Shown piece after piece: positions 11,649 through 24,708 of a stretch of DNA of 64,000 bases. The first letter of the stretch is position 1, and each line of letters begins with the position of its first letter. A program made the translations under genes and the position numbers. The notes beneath the pieces were generated by a model. It was given only the letters and a program-made list of their open reading frames with translations, was not told the origin of the DNA and did no database searches. The DNA is from Lanius collurio (taxonomy: Eukaryota; Chordata; Aves; Passeriformes; Laniidae), in NCBI GenBank assembly GCA_020086605.1, contig JACBWW010000017.1, positions 11,863,534 to 11,927,533 of the forward strand. Reading direction: 5' to 3'.

Positions 11649-14600
11649 TCAGGCCCAAATTCTTCTTTCTGGTTGGCAGTCAAAAAAAAGTTTGCTTTCA
11701 CCCAGTTATGCCAGAGTTTGTCAGAGTCTGGTGACCTAGTAAGCATGTCTTAATAGGAAAAGAAATATTTTTGCATTATTTGTTGTTGATCCTATGATGG
11801 CTTCTAAACAAGGACTGTCACAGAGGGTGCTGCAAACAGGGGTCTTGCAATATGCATGGTACCTCTCAAGAAATTTTAATGACAATTTGTTGTCATATGT
11901 TATGCAGATGACCATCCCTGCCAGATTACCTTTGAGGGCTGATAAATCACTGCAGCAGGACAGTATCTGTAAGATGAGAGACAGAATTCCTTATAGATAA
12001 CATCTCTGACAGTCTCTGGCCAGGAAATTTCAGTGGCAGTGCTCATAAAATGACTCTGTCTCAGCTCTCACCTGATATCATTCTGATATCATCAGTGTCA
12101 CAAGGAAGGCTGTGAAGAAGAAGTTTGTCATGTTTTGCCCCATTGTAATACCCACATGCCTTGCTGATGCATAGCCATCACATTTCCAATATGAGTACTG
12201 GTCATGCTCATAACCTGCTTGTAGCATATGGGACAGGTGAAACAAGAAAGTAAAATGTAGTTGACTAAGGGTGTTGCACTCCAGCACCCATGGGCAGTAA
12301 TTTCCTGCACTTCCATCAGCCCTGCTCGTGACCATCTGACAGATGATACACTGCTGCCAGTGCTCTGGCTTGTGCATGCTTGCACAAGAGAGTGAGGTAT
12401 GTAAATTCTCCCCAATATACATTTATTTTTTATATCTCTAGTGCATGGTAAGTATTCAAAATTGAAAAGAACCAAACCTGATCCATTTAATCTATCCTCT
12501 GGTTATGTCCTTACTTCTTGTTCATTATTCATAAGTATTTGCTGAATAACACAGGCAAGTCATTTTCAGACTATGAGTTTTCTGAGAATCATTCACTTGA
12601 GCTATTCACTATTCATCTTTTGTGGTAGCAGACTGGCTACTTAAACCACACAGTGGTTTCCCCCTAATTCCTAACTGGGTATTTATAAACAGTAAAATAA
12701 AGGCAGAAGAACTGTGAATGCTCTTCTTTGATTGCGAAGATCCTCACTTGCCTGCCTATGTGGGCAAGTGTCCCAAGAGTAACCCTGCCCGGAACCAACT
12801 ACATCCCTACAAACACACAGAAATCTGGGCTTTGGGGAAAGTTCTGTGAACATAGTGGAGTACAGCGTGTGGAAGACGTTTCAGGGCATTGAACTTGCCA
12901 CATATATTTTGGATGGGATCTAGCAGTTGTCATTTTTACAGTGCCAAATAACATTGCCCATTCTAAAATTCCAGGCTTTGTTCTACCTGCTCCCTTTTTG
13001 CACACACAGCCCTGTCTTGGTCCTAGGGTTAGCTGCTTGGGTGGATCTCTCCTACCACCTGCATCCCCAGATAAAGCTGTGATGCCAAGATTTGAAGTCA
13101 TTAAAAAAGGGAGAGATAGAGAGATATTCATCATTGGAGTTCATCTGAAAGAAGGGTAACGGTCCTGCTCCCCATTGAACTGTAAGAGGGGAGGCTGCCC
13201 TTCAGCACGCTTGTGTTTGGTCAGGCAGGTCAGGATCCAACTTGGGCTGGCTGCTGCTCTTGACCAGGGACTGAGAGAAGAGAACTGGGTTGGGAGACCT
13301 TGCCACTCCGTGTGATCTGGAGCTCTGGTGTTGTCACCCAGCAACAATTCTGCAAAGAAAGGTGTCCATATAATAGCTGCTCATGGAGCAGAGGCTACCT
13401 AGAGTAACCTTGCCTTGCAACACCTCTGGGATGAGATTCTGGGGACTTTTTGGGTCCCAGTATTGATAGTTTAGGGTGGACTCTGGGTATCTGGAGAACA
13501 TTAAAGTGAAAATATCTTGATATATGTATGGATTTTAGGGTAACACAGCAAGTGCCCGGGGATTTTACGTAAATTGCACTCATGAATGCGTTTCAATTCT
13601 GCCTGTGTGCTAGCTTTCGAGGCCATACCTTTGTTCTTCCTGGGGTCTAGATGGTATTCTGGGGCAGGGAGTGATGGACTTGCTGCCAGTTAAGACACTC
13701 ATTTTCTGTAATTAGTTTTGACTTGGTTGTATCTTTGTATCTATTTCAAGGATTATTGCAGAGGCCATCATCATCATAAATAACTAGATGGAGAGAGTGG
13801 AATTGCCATATGGTGATGTGATAAAAAGTAGTTTTTATCTAATCAGTTTTTATTTTGAGTACTTCAAGGTCTGTAATTTAATAATAAAACCATGAGTTGG
13901 ACAGTTAATCTTGTTAAATAGGCATTGTTACTGCCACAGAGGGAAACCAACCCCCACCTTTGAGACCACAGGAACATAAACCCACTTCAGATAGCTCCTT
14001 CCTCCTCCCGGAACTGCAGATAAGTTGACAGTGATTCTTCCTTCCTTACCTGCAATGTTTTTCACGGACAGACATCAATATGCTTTATGAAAGTGGTCGT
14101 TCAAAGATGGTGACGTGGAGACAAGGCAGGGCAAACCACTCATAAAGCACTCGTGTTTCCTTGTGCAATGTCCTGCACTACAAGGCACTGGGGACCAAGG
14201 AGACTTCTCCCATGCTTTGGGGGAAGACATTACCTGAGTGTGACAGTGAGTCAGAGCCAGGATTGTGAGGTTACAGCAGAACAAGGTGACCGGGCTGCTC
14301 TTTCCTCAAAGGGGTGTCAGCACACTGGGGCCATAGAGGAGGAGGGGAAAGGCTGCTGCAGATAAGAGAAGAAATATGAGTTGAAATGCAGTGCATTTTA
14401 AAAAACAAAAGACTGAGCACAGAAACCATCAGGAAGCATCCCTAGATTGTATGAAGAAAGCTGAAGCTTTACAGCCAAACCACTACAACTTCCCAGGCCA
14501 AGGACTAAAGGCAACACCTTTAACAAAGGGTCTCAAAGCATGGGGATGGATCAGCAATGGGGGTACTATGCAAGGTGCTCTCCTTCTTTATCTGTGTGAC

Positions 14601-17600
14601 TCCTGAGTTATTCCCTGTCAAGTGGTGAAGGGACAGGCCTGTCCCCTGAAGTGGGGGTATTGTGCATACAGAAATCTGGCTCTGGCTCTACCAAGAGAAG
14701 CTGGGATATTGAAAAAATCCAATTATTTCTTCAATCTATCTGGGATGAATGCCAGAGTTTGAACATGGTAGGCTGGTGGACTGGGCTGCCCAAGGGCTGC
14801 AAGAACTGAAGGTGGAGTGGTTTGCATCTCCTCTACAGAGTCCCCATGAAGTGGGTCCAACAACCCCTTAACATTGCGAATTAAATCTTTGGATGGGAAT
14901 GTTCATTCCTCTGCAGATGCATCAGTGAGAGCTGTGACAGAGCTGGCCAGAGTGTGCCAGAGAGCTGCACTGCATCTGCTTGCTCGTGTGATGAGGTACA
15001 AGTTTCCGTTTTCCACATGAAATGTCTGTAAACCCATGACCTTGTTAGAGAAGTAAAATTTAAAAAAATAAGTAAAACAAGGCTTCATTTTGTGTCCATG
15101 TGAGATTCTTTCAATAGTCAGTTTTCAACCACAGTCAACAAAGTACCTTATGTTTGTCAAGGCACATTTTCCATTATGTATACAGACCTTTGAGTTTTTT
15201 TAAATTTGAAAGGTCATTTTAAGAGCCCACAATACTTCTCTGTTACACATGCCTAACAGAATTTCTGGAAATATTTAATTTGTGTACTGTGTTGAAAGCT
15301 CTCAAACAAAGTGCCCATCATTTAGTCTGTTTATAGAACCCCTTGCTTCTCCTAAATATACTCGCCTCCTTTCTCTCAGCTAAGAAAGCCTTACTTTTTT
15401 TTATCATCAGTTTTTAGTATTTTATTATGATCATGAAGGGATAGTCAGACTTGTGCAATCTGAAAAAAAAAATGTCTGAGGTTTTCTGTCTTCTCCCTTT
15501 AATTTATTTTTTTATGTTACTCTGAAAAGACTTTCTTGAGGGTTTTGAAAGACACAAGGTTAAAAAAAAAAAAAGAATAAACATGCTAAGGTAAAAGAAT
15601 CTCTTAATACACATAATTTTCACTCTACTCTGGTAGATAATGAAGTCCAACTGCACTTTCAGTAGTACCTGAGCAGCCTGCTCAAGATGGTAGATTTGCT
15701 TAAGCATCTCTGAGGGCAGCACTGGATCCCATGCTTTGTTCTCAGCCATGGGCTCAACTCTGCTGTGGTGAGGTCAGGCCATAAAGAGAGGTAAGGAAGG
15801 GTCACAGAACTGAGCTCTGGGCTGGGAGTAAGTACTTCCAGAATTTCATTTGGCCATGGAAATATTCCCAGCACAGCAGTGTTCCCCCTCATTAAAGGAG
15901 GGAATATTGCTGTAGCCCATAACCTCTGTAGGGGAGGAATTAAACTGAACACTGCACTTGGATGGGAAATGAGCTTAGTGGGGTCTGCATGCTAAGGGAC
16001 CTGTGTGCTTGGATAGAAACACTCTTTCAAGTTTCAATCCATGCACAGAGTAACACTGGTTAAAAGCAGACGAGGAATTAATTTCTTGAAGTGGTTCCCA
16101 GATAAAGAATATGCTTATTAGTTTATCATTCCTTCTCTGGATGCTTTCTAGTAATGTAATTGTGTTGAGTACTAAAATAATTACTGAAATGAACTGTAGA
16201 GCTTATTTTTCCAGATGGAGTTTGAGAGAGGGCCTTTCTAGCTGCTTTGCTTGCTTGTGAGCAGGTTCATCCGTGCAAAGATGTATTTTGAATTTCAGCC
16301 TTTCTGGTCTGCATGAACCTCCCAGTGTGGGGAATCATAATCACAGCTGCAGCAGGGGTCTATAGTCTCTCTGTGAAGGACTGCCAGATTTGGGAAGTCT
16401 GGGGAGGACATATATCCTCCCCAGAAGTCAAGCAAAGTTTTCTTTTGCTCTGCCTTTCCTCTGACTTCTTTTTCTTGCTTTGGTATGACGAATAAAGTAA
16501 AGACATAGGATTTGTTTGTACTATCAGGTTGGTTTTAATCCTACTAGAGGTACAAATAAAAAGTTGATATTTTAATTTTAATCTCTTTTTAATCACTCAT
16601 TCTTACGTGGTAATTTTGCAGAATATATGCTAATGCTCTAATGTCAAAGAAACATGTTTCTTCTGAAATTTATTTGAGAAAACAGAAGTAACATTTTCTG
16701 ATATCTGGTCTGTAATATTGAACCTCTCTGGTGAAGGAATAAATTTGAGTCCTGAAAATATTCTTTCAGCATTCACACTGGAAATGGAAGTACAGTTTCT
16801 GCCAGTTAATACAGCTGAAGCACAACATTTTTATGACATTCTCAGTTGTTTAACATGTATTTTTTTTCTAACTGAAATGTGACTCATCTGCTAAATGAAC
16901 CGAGATTTAGCTTAATCTTTTCTGAAGTGTTTCTAAATCCAGATCACTCTTCTTTTTTTTTATGAGATTTCATGAGTCTTCAGAAGTTCCAGATCATCTT
17001 CAAATATTTCACAGCAAAATGTGACCAGCTTTGATTTGACATTTGTATAAAATATGATTATTTTCAATTTCTGACTGAGGCATTTCCAATTACATACTTG
17101 GTTTGATTAGAAGAAATTTTGCCTTTTTGATGAAGAATGTAGTCTGGATATGTAAAACAGAATGTGTGCCCCCCTGTTTTTCTCAGCTGTTTTTTCCTGA
17201 TTTTTCTTCATTCTTAGAGAGGATTCAGGAAAAATGAGAAGAGATGTTTGATGTTTCAAGGTGATATTCTTAATCAAGCACTGTGCATGCTCAGTTTGTT
17301 CATAAGGTAGAATTTTTTTGCCGTTTTAGCAGCTTCAGTGTAAGTCCAATGCCTTTAAAGGCACCCTTCCATCAGTTAAAATACCAGGATTTTTGGTCCA
17401 TGTTCTGGTAGAAATCAGAGTGCTCCAGTGGTCATTATAGCATCCCAGCTGCCCTGGCTCTAGTAGAATGAGTGTATTTCTTTAAATTTAATTTTATTTT
17501 TATATCTAGAACCAGTCTTAGTTTGTTTGGGTTATTTCCATCCTTTACAGAAATACAGTACTGTACCCATTGTGCCAGAGATTTTTCTTCTGGTGCCATC

Positions 17601-18600
17601 ACTGCTGAAGCTGCAGATTATTGGTGGAGCAATTTTAAACTCCTGGTTTCAGCAAACATTGTCAGCCCAGAGCCTTGATGTTGACTATGTCAACTTCTTG
17701 GTCACTTTTCCCAAATATTGAATTTTCAGTTTTCCCTCTCATTTGGCTTCTCTGCTTTTGCTGACTCCTGCACTCATTAGCTTTGATGTTGTTGACATGT
17801 TTAGTCCATTTTCAGTTGGATTATTCCAAGCACACTGACAAGTAACTATTGATTTTAAACAGAAGTAATCAGGTCTTTCCTTTCACTCCTCCAAAATTAC
17901 AGTCCAAGAGCAGTTTATCTTGTAAGAATATAGTGAATGCTAATCATGGAGAAATATTGTGCTTTGCAATACATAACAATGAAATTGTATTTTCCTTCTT
18001 CTTTGTACTGATACCATCCTGAATGATGGTTGCTGAAGTGGTGACCGCTTTCTGTTTTAGTGCAATTTTGACCTCTGCCTTCCCAGAATGGTCTCAAGAA
18101 TTTTGCAGCATTTTGAACCCTACAGGGGTTTAAATAATTTTCTGGTTTCAGATATGAAATCTGGGCAAACATCCCATAAAGTAGTGTCATAGTGTGCTAC
18201 AATAATTGATTTATTTTTGAACATGAATGCAGAATTATTTGTTCTATTAAAATTCTGAGGCTTCAGTAATGCTGTGCATTTGTTATTGTATTGCATACTT
18301 TATTGTCGTTATCTTGGATTTTCTTCATATAGAAGAAAATGTCTCTGAGGGTTATTTCTTTGCCTGTAGCTCACAGTCTGACTGATGCTCCCTCTGCTTC
18401 TCCTGGTTGACAAGGAGATTCCATTCTTACTTTGCTTTTTGAAAAACTCTCTCATGAAAGTCTCCTGACTTTTCTCCACCACCAAGGCCCAGTTGTTTAA
18501 ACATACTGCAGAGAAAATATAATTTCAGAAAGGTACCTGTCATATTGTCCTAGTGAGTGTTCCCAGAAATTAATTAAGTATTGGGATGGTTTTGCAAAGT

Positions 18601-18702
18601 CACAGAATCATAGGATCACAGAATCACAGAATGGTTTGGGCTGGAAGGCACCTAAAAGATCATCTAGTTCCAAACCCCCTGCCATGGGCAGGGGCACACC
18701 AG
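18601..18702 (-). mobile_element. Short CR1 3' end fragment, minus strand
   Basis: The sequence CACAGAATCATAGGATCACAG, followed by a GGTTTGGGCTGGAAGGCACC-type block and the CCCCCTGCCATGGGCAGG block, is the reverse complement of a CR1 3' end. Only about 100 bp remain, which fits the severe 5' truncation usual for CR1. It has no coding capacity. Confidence 0.92.
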
Positions 18703-20418
18703 GTGTGGTAACAAATTTAAGGACCAAGTTAGGGATGATCATGGTCTTTACCTGTCTGTGTGAGCTGTTGAGGTGGCACAAGATGACCCATTCTCAACTG
18801 CTCTGTGCCTGCATGGCTGAGGATGAGGTCACTGCCACTGAGCCAAGCTCAGATGCTCTGTAGAGCAAGTCCAGGCACTCATCAGCCAGTTACATGCAGT
18901 GCTGCACACAGGCCCTGCTTCTCCATCCATACCCCTCACCCCCCCATCCCCCTGCTATTTTTAAGCAGAAACCGATTATAAAAAGTTGCTTTATTTTATC
19001 TGGACATTCATCTCTGTTCTTGTAGGGTCAGTAAATAGGGCACAATTACAGTCAGATTCCACTCCAGTGCTGGTAAAAGCAACAGAAACAATTCTCCCAT
19101 TCCTGTTTTGTCCCTGTTTAATCCTACTTAATTCCTTCTAGTTGCCTCAGGGTCTGAAGCAGTATCTTCTCTCTCCTACCTAGTGTTGCTCCAAAGTCAG
19201 GCCAGAGCTGCTGGAAGGTGGCCTGGGTGGCTGGATTGGCATGATGTGCTTCCCTACTGGACAGGCAAAGTGCAGCAATGAGCTGCTGTGGTCACTGATG
19301 GGTCACAGGCATTTGAGAGTCCTCGCCTCACACCATCCTTGCAGAAACTGCCCATCCAAGCCAAGTTGCTCAGGAAAAGAAGATGTGAGTAATGGACTGA
19401 GTGCGCTGCTGCCCCAGGACACAGGGAGCACCGAAGAGCAGCTCACGGGAGCATCTCCATCACACTGCCTGTGCAGAGCATGTCCTATTGCCAGAAAGAG
19501 CAAGCCCAAGTTCTTTCTTTAAAATCATTTTCTACAAATTAATTTCTTGTAGTTAGAAAGTGATCATTCCTCACCTCGCTGAACAGCTACTGTATTTTCA
19601 CACTCTGAATGGTTGGCAAAGGCAAACTGAATGAAAACCTTGCAGATACAAGTTTGTCTGCAGGAAGATTTATTTGTACTCCTGTCTGCATGATTCATAG
19701 TTGTTCCAGGGGAAAAGTTGTAGCTGAGAAGGGGTGCTAAGCTACCATGATTTTCCATGCCCTCATAGAAAAGAAAATATCTCTTCTATCCTTTTCTTTA
19801 TTTTTTCTGTCCCATTCAGTGGTGATGTGGAGTGTAGCTAGAACAATACTTAGTCTAATCCAGACAGCCATTTCATTGTAAATCACCTGGATGCACCTTT
19901 ACAATCCAGGTATTACTGTTTTGGTTCTGTTTCTTCACTTTTCAGGTTAAAACTGGTTAACACAAGCTTTCAGAAAACTAGCAAAAAAATTAAATGGCTC
20001 AGAACCGGGACATGCTTTGCCAAGTATCACCCTGGGGAGATGTTCTGTAACATTGTGGAAAGCTCCTAGGTACATCATCACAAAGGAAAAGCTGACAGAC
20101 CTTTAGCAATAGCTTTGCAGTAATAAATTATTTTTATTAAAAGGTCTGCTCATCCATGTATCTCAAAGCACTTTAGGAATCCTCTTTTACAGGGGTAAGG
20201 AGTACAGTTTAATCTTCTTTATGCCACGTTTTATAAACAGCCAGGCCTGGAGGCTCTCTCCTTAGCATGTGCTGTGTGAGGGACTCAGATTTAGGGACAT
20301 TGCAGTGGCAGAAGGGTTGGGAAGAAGTGATCTAACATGAGGATAAAGGACTAGATGAGACATGTATGTGACAGCAAGTTTCTCTAGAGAGGCACCTCAA
20401 TACCAAACTTTTCACAGA

Positions 20419-20452
20419 CCCTGACAATGTGTCCTAAACAACATTGTCAGGG
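20419..20452. repeat. Perfect 12-bp inverted repeat (hairpin)
   Basis: The arms CCCTGACAATGT and ACATTGTCAGGG are perfectly complementary and are separated by a 10-base loop. A perfect 12-bp stem is unlikely at any given site, although isolated examples are expected across 64 kb. It could form an RNA or DNA hairpin or be a palindromic protein site. The stem is too short for a typical microRNA precursor, which has about 25-30 bp. Confidence 0.75.
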
Positions 20453-23400
20453 ATTCAAAATATTGAAGATTATTTTCCCCTTTTTCAACGACATGCTCTA
20501 TGTCTCTTTTGTGACATCAGGCTTCAATGCTGCTCTGTAATTTGGGAGGATGCTGTTCACTATGGAGGCATTCAACACCATGAAACTGAGGTGGCAGAGC
20601 TCCTCATCCACTGCCTTCCTCTCTACAGACACAGCAAAGGCTTGGTGCTCATCCTTGCAAGCAGAATTCTAGGCCTTTGTTTTCACCTTCTTGGCTGAGA
20701 CTTAAAAAATGCAATGTTTCTCTCTATTGACTTAATCTCCTGCCAGCCTCTGGGGAACTGGGGCTGCAAAGTCCCTGGGGCTGCCTGTGCTCAGACTGTT
20801 TGAGTGAGTTTAAGGGACTGGGCTCTTGGAGCCAGACCTAGGCTAGTGCAGGTTGCACTCGAGTGGAGGGAGCCTCTTTCACACACATCCTTCCTTTCCC
20901 TCCTCTGCTGCACAAACACAGCTCTTGCAGGTACATGTGCTGCTCAAACAGCAACTGGCAGCCAGCCCGGGGAGCTCTCAGGCAACGTTTCCCTTCTTCT
21001 CTTTGCTTATTCCTTCATTCAACAGGTGCATTTATTAGATCACATACTCACTATGCAGCATTTCACCATTTAGTCTAGGGAAGGTTTTATTAATTTCTGA
21101 CTCGCTTCTGTCTCGACCAGCAGCTGTTTGTTTAACATGGACTTGAAAGGCTGCACCCACAACTTGCTGGACAATGAAGTTAGTCTCGAAGGATCTGTTT
21201 GAAAAATATGGTAGATCTTCTAATGAATTTAAGAACACTTTTGTGACATTAAAATAAGTCTTTGAGGGAATATGCAAGACTGACAGATCACCATGAGAAA
21301 AGGCATAACAGGAGTACCTCTAGCACAGCTACCTGGCCCCAGAGACTCCAGCCATGGTGCATATCCCAGTACTTTCCCTGGAGAAGGCAGGGATGGCTGT
21401 GCATGTGTTGTTAAAGCTTCCACTTGCTTGTCTTAGCTCCCTGTGCTTCTCCACTGAGAAAAAATTGTCACCCTGGGGTGTGAACATACATAAACCGAGT
21501 TCAGTGCTGACTGGCTCCCATGGGCTGCTTGCTGAGGTGGCTGACAGCCACTAAATTCATCACACGTACCTCAGCGAGCTGCTCACAGCCACACTGCAAT
21601 CCTGGCACTTGGGCTGCAGGAGGACTAAAAAGTGACCAAGACTTCCTTAATCTAGGAACATAAAGCTGATGGCAGGGTTAGGAATTCATATTGCACTCCC
21701 GAGAAGACCACTTTCTCCACATAACACAGATGAGCTAAAGGATCAGGTCATGCCCAGATCATCAGCTCACCTCTGTGAAACCATTCAAGTGGATTTGGAC
21801 CAGATTTAAGTACAAACTAAACATCTGTCCAAATGGCAGAGCTCACCATCCCCAAAGTCTGTGTTCCCCTCCCCACAAATGAATCTTATTGTGGGGAAAA
21901 TATATGAGCAAATAATTAATTTTGGAGTCTGTGGGTGGCCCCCGAGGTGAACTGGAGCTCTGAGTTTTACATAAGCACGCCCCCACACAAACTGTGTCTT
22001 TGCTTCAGATCAGCATCAGCGAGCCCACGCACATCTCTCCCGAGGCCTTTGTGCAAGACCTTTATCCTTCTACCAATGGGGAAGCCAAGCCCCTGGGGTG
22101 AAAGGCAAGTTGAAAGCTAAGATCTGAATGATTTGGCAGAAATTGGAGCTATTGCAAGATTTTCCAAGATGAGCCCACTGGGGGACTGGAGAGCTCATGA
22201 TGATTTAATGGCTTAAAAGAGAATGGGGCTTAATCTAGACCATGTGCTGAGAGGAGCTGCTGAGCATGGAGGTAGAGTAAGGCAAAGCCACCCTGACTAC
22301 AGTGACTTCACTCTCCACATCTGGATGGCTGAGAAATGGCATCTGCCTTCCTAAATTCCTTGTTCTTTAAATATTGAAGCACTGATCCAAGCTTTCTTTT
22401 TGTGGTCAGCCCCTCCTACTTGTGCTGAGTTTTGGACCCCAGGGGTTCCCAAGGGTGTACTTGGACATGTCTCTGGGGCTGCGGCGTTTGCAGAGCAAGG
22501 GAGGGAAGGCAAGCCCTGCACTGCCCCTGAGCCAGGCCAGGCAAGCAGGATCACCCAGCTCCTGTAGATGATGCTCAGAAAAAGCAACTTGATGCATTGC
22601 TGAAATTAATCCCACCAGATAGGGCTACAAGCAGGGCTTTGGCCCTTGCAGCTGCAGCAAAAGGAGTCTATGTGGTGGGCTTGTTGAAGGCACACATCAG
22701 TTCCATGGCTGTGGAGGTGAAGGAACAAACATCTGGCCGTTACCTGCAAAGGCTGTGAGAAGCCAGGAAGCAAAAAAGAGGAGGAAGAAAGGGAAAAGCA
22801 GTCACAGGCAGAAAAGCAGGAACTGACCAGTAGAAGAGGACTTCTGAGGGACATGGGGCCTGGGCTTCTGCTGCTCCCTGCTTGTGTCCCTTTGGCTCCC
22901 CACTCTCCCCACCCCTGCTGCTGCTATGCTCAACCACGGAAAAAGCGGAAAGAAACCATTGCATGGCTCTGGCACAGAAATACTTTGTAATTACCTGAGA
23001 TGGAAAAAGGCTCTTCTTCTTTTTCAGCATAAGCTTTGTGAATTCTGTCAGTAATGCTTGGTCTGAAAGATCTGCTTGCTCATTCTTGCTACATTTCAAA
23101 GTCCTCTTCTGAACCAGAACAAATGCAAGATGTTAGGGAGAAAACAGATCCCAGCAAGGTCCCAAGACTAGCCCAGAGGGATTGTTTGCAGGGTAGAACA
23201 CAGCCTCAGAGAGGCACAATTCCTTTGTTCATACTGCTAAGAAATAAGAAATTTATTCAAGTTAATCTGCTCAGCCCTCAGCTCTGGCTATCACTAATCT
23301 CAATACTGCTGAGGCATGGATTTTGATGGTGGTTTACTGTGCAAGCTGGAAGATCTCACAGCTCATAAACCATCTCTAGTATCCTCCTTAGGACATGGCA

Positions 23401-24688
23401 TTCACTTCTAGATAACAACATGCTGTGGTTTGGTTTAGGTTTTGCAAGCCTCTGTAACAAGAAGCAGATCCATCTCACTGGCCTCAGGGCCAGTAAACAG
23501 CTGGTTAAGGGGACTGAGGCAACCCCATGTCAGCCCCATTCACCATCAGCATGTGAGACAGACACACACACAACCCCTTCCAACGGAGGTATCTAAATGA
23601 GGTGGTGGACAATCTCTGAAGCAATCTCCTCACCTTCTCTGTAGCAGGAGCTGTGGCAGCTACACCTCTGACAGCAGGGCTGGGTGGGAGGATCCCCAAA
23701 CCTGCTTGCAATGCTCAGCCTGATTATTTTCCACCACATGTGCTGCAGTTGGAGCGGGGTCACAGCTTACAAATGGTGACTGCCACAACACAGAGACATG
23801 TGTGGAAAATACCCAAACATCACCCTGGGGGCCTGGGTAAACTCTGTGGTGGTGAGGAACAAGGTGTTATTTGCCCTGCAGCACACTCATGGGGTTAAAG
23901 TACTATGAAGAGGAGGAGGGACAAAACCATGAAGGATAAGATTTGCAAGAATCTCAATTTGGAGAGTCAGCACCGCAAGGTACCAAAAAAGGCAGAGAGC
24001 GCCCTCTGAGTGATGCCTGGGGCTGCCATGTCAGGGTGACTCCTGTGGACAGAGACCATGAGAATGGTGTCTTTTGCTGCCTGGACACATTTAACTTCTG
24101 ACCTGTATCAGCTGTCAGATTAGAAGGGGTTTAGTCACATCAGTCTGGGCAGGAATTAAAGCCAAGCTCCAGGGGTGAAAGGGCAGAGCCTTAAAGGGAT
24201 CACCTTAATTGACAGGGCCTCTTAATCCCCCTGTTCTTGTACATTAATCCAAATATCTCCAGTTCTTCTTCTTAACCTGTTTTCATAAAGTAAAGAGAAT
24301 TATACTTAATATAACAAAGCTGGGTGTAGGAGTAAAGCGTGACCTTAGCCCTCCTGCAGAAGGGGTTTGAGGCTGTTGTGAATGCTGCTCTTTATCCCAG
24401 TCACTCCCCAGCCCTTCCCCAGCAGTTTGAGAGCTGGAAATGATCAGGCAGCTCCTCCTTGCCCAAGCTGTGGCAGTGACGCTGTGCAGGACAGGGCTGT
24501 TGTTTGATGTTCCATTTGCAGTTTACATTTATAATGGCAGCTCCCTGATAACCCAGGTACTTGAAACAGGCCCAAGCAGAGAGGAGCTTGGGGCACACCA
24601 CATCCATCACCTGACAAGCGTGGTTGGTGGGGTCTGATGCTCAGAGGGTCCCTCTCTACTGCAGAAGCCAGCATGCAGGACCTGGAGG

Positions 24689-24708
24689 CCCCCCCAGCTT
24701 CGGGGGGG
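24689..24708. repeat. C7/G7 hairpin
   Basis: Seven C bases and seven G bases flank a six-base loop (AGCTTC). This is a short, GC-only inverted repeat in otherwise ordinary sequence. No function can be assigned. Confidence 0.7.

Larger units (their letters stand above)
7656..18600. other. Long gene-poor region
   Basis: About 11 kb of single-copy, AT-leaning DNA. It contains a mixed A and C run at about 7910-7939, a small CpG-containing patch near 9895-10010, a poly(A)-rich run at 11,619-11,648 and two close copies of the palindrome TGATATCA (12,073-12,080 and 12,084-12,091). Open frames up to about 115 codons, such as 12,128-12,475 minus, have no recognised domain and no supporting splice context. 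I see no transposon ends in this stretch. Confidence 0.45.

Noticed and set aside
12078..12475. Overlapping minus-strand frames of about 115 codons
   Set aside because: Two competing frames, no domain and no splice context.
20419..20452. MicroRNA precursor
   Set aside because: The 12-bp stem is far shorter than a normal precursor stem, and the flanks do not extend the pairing.
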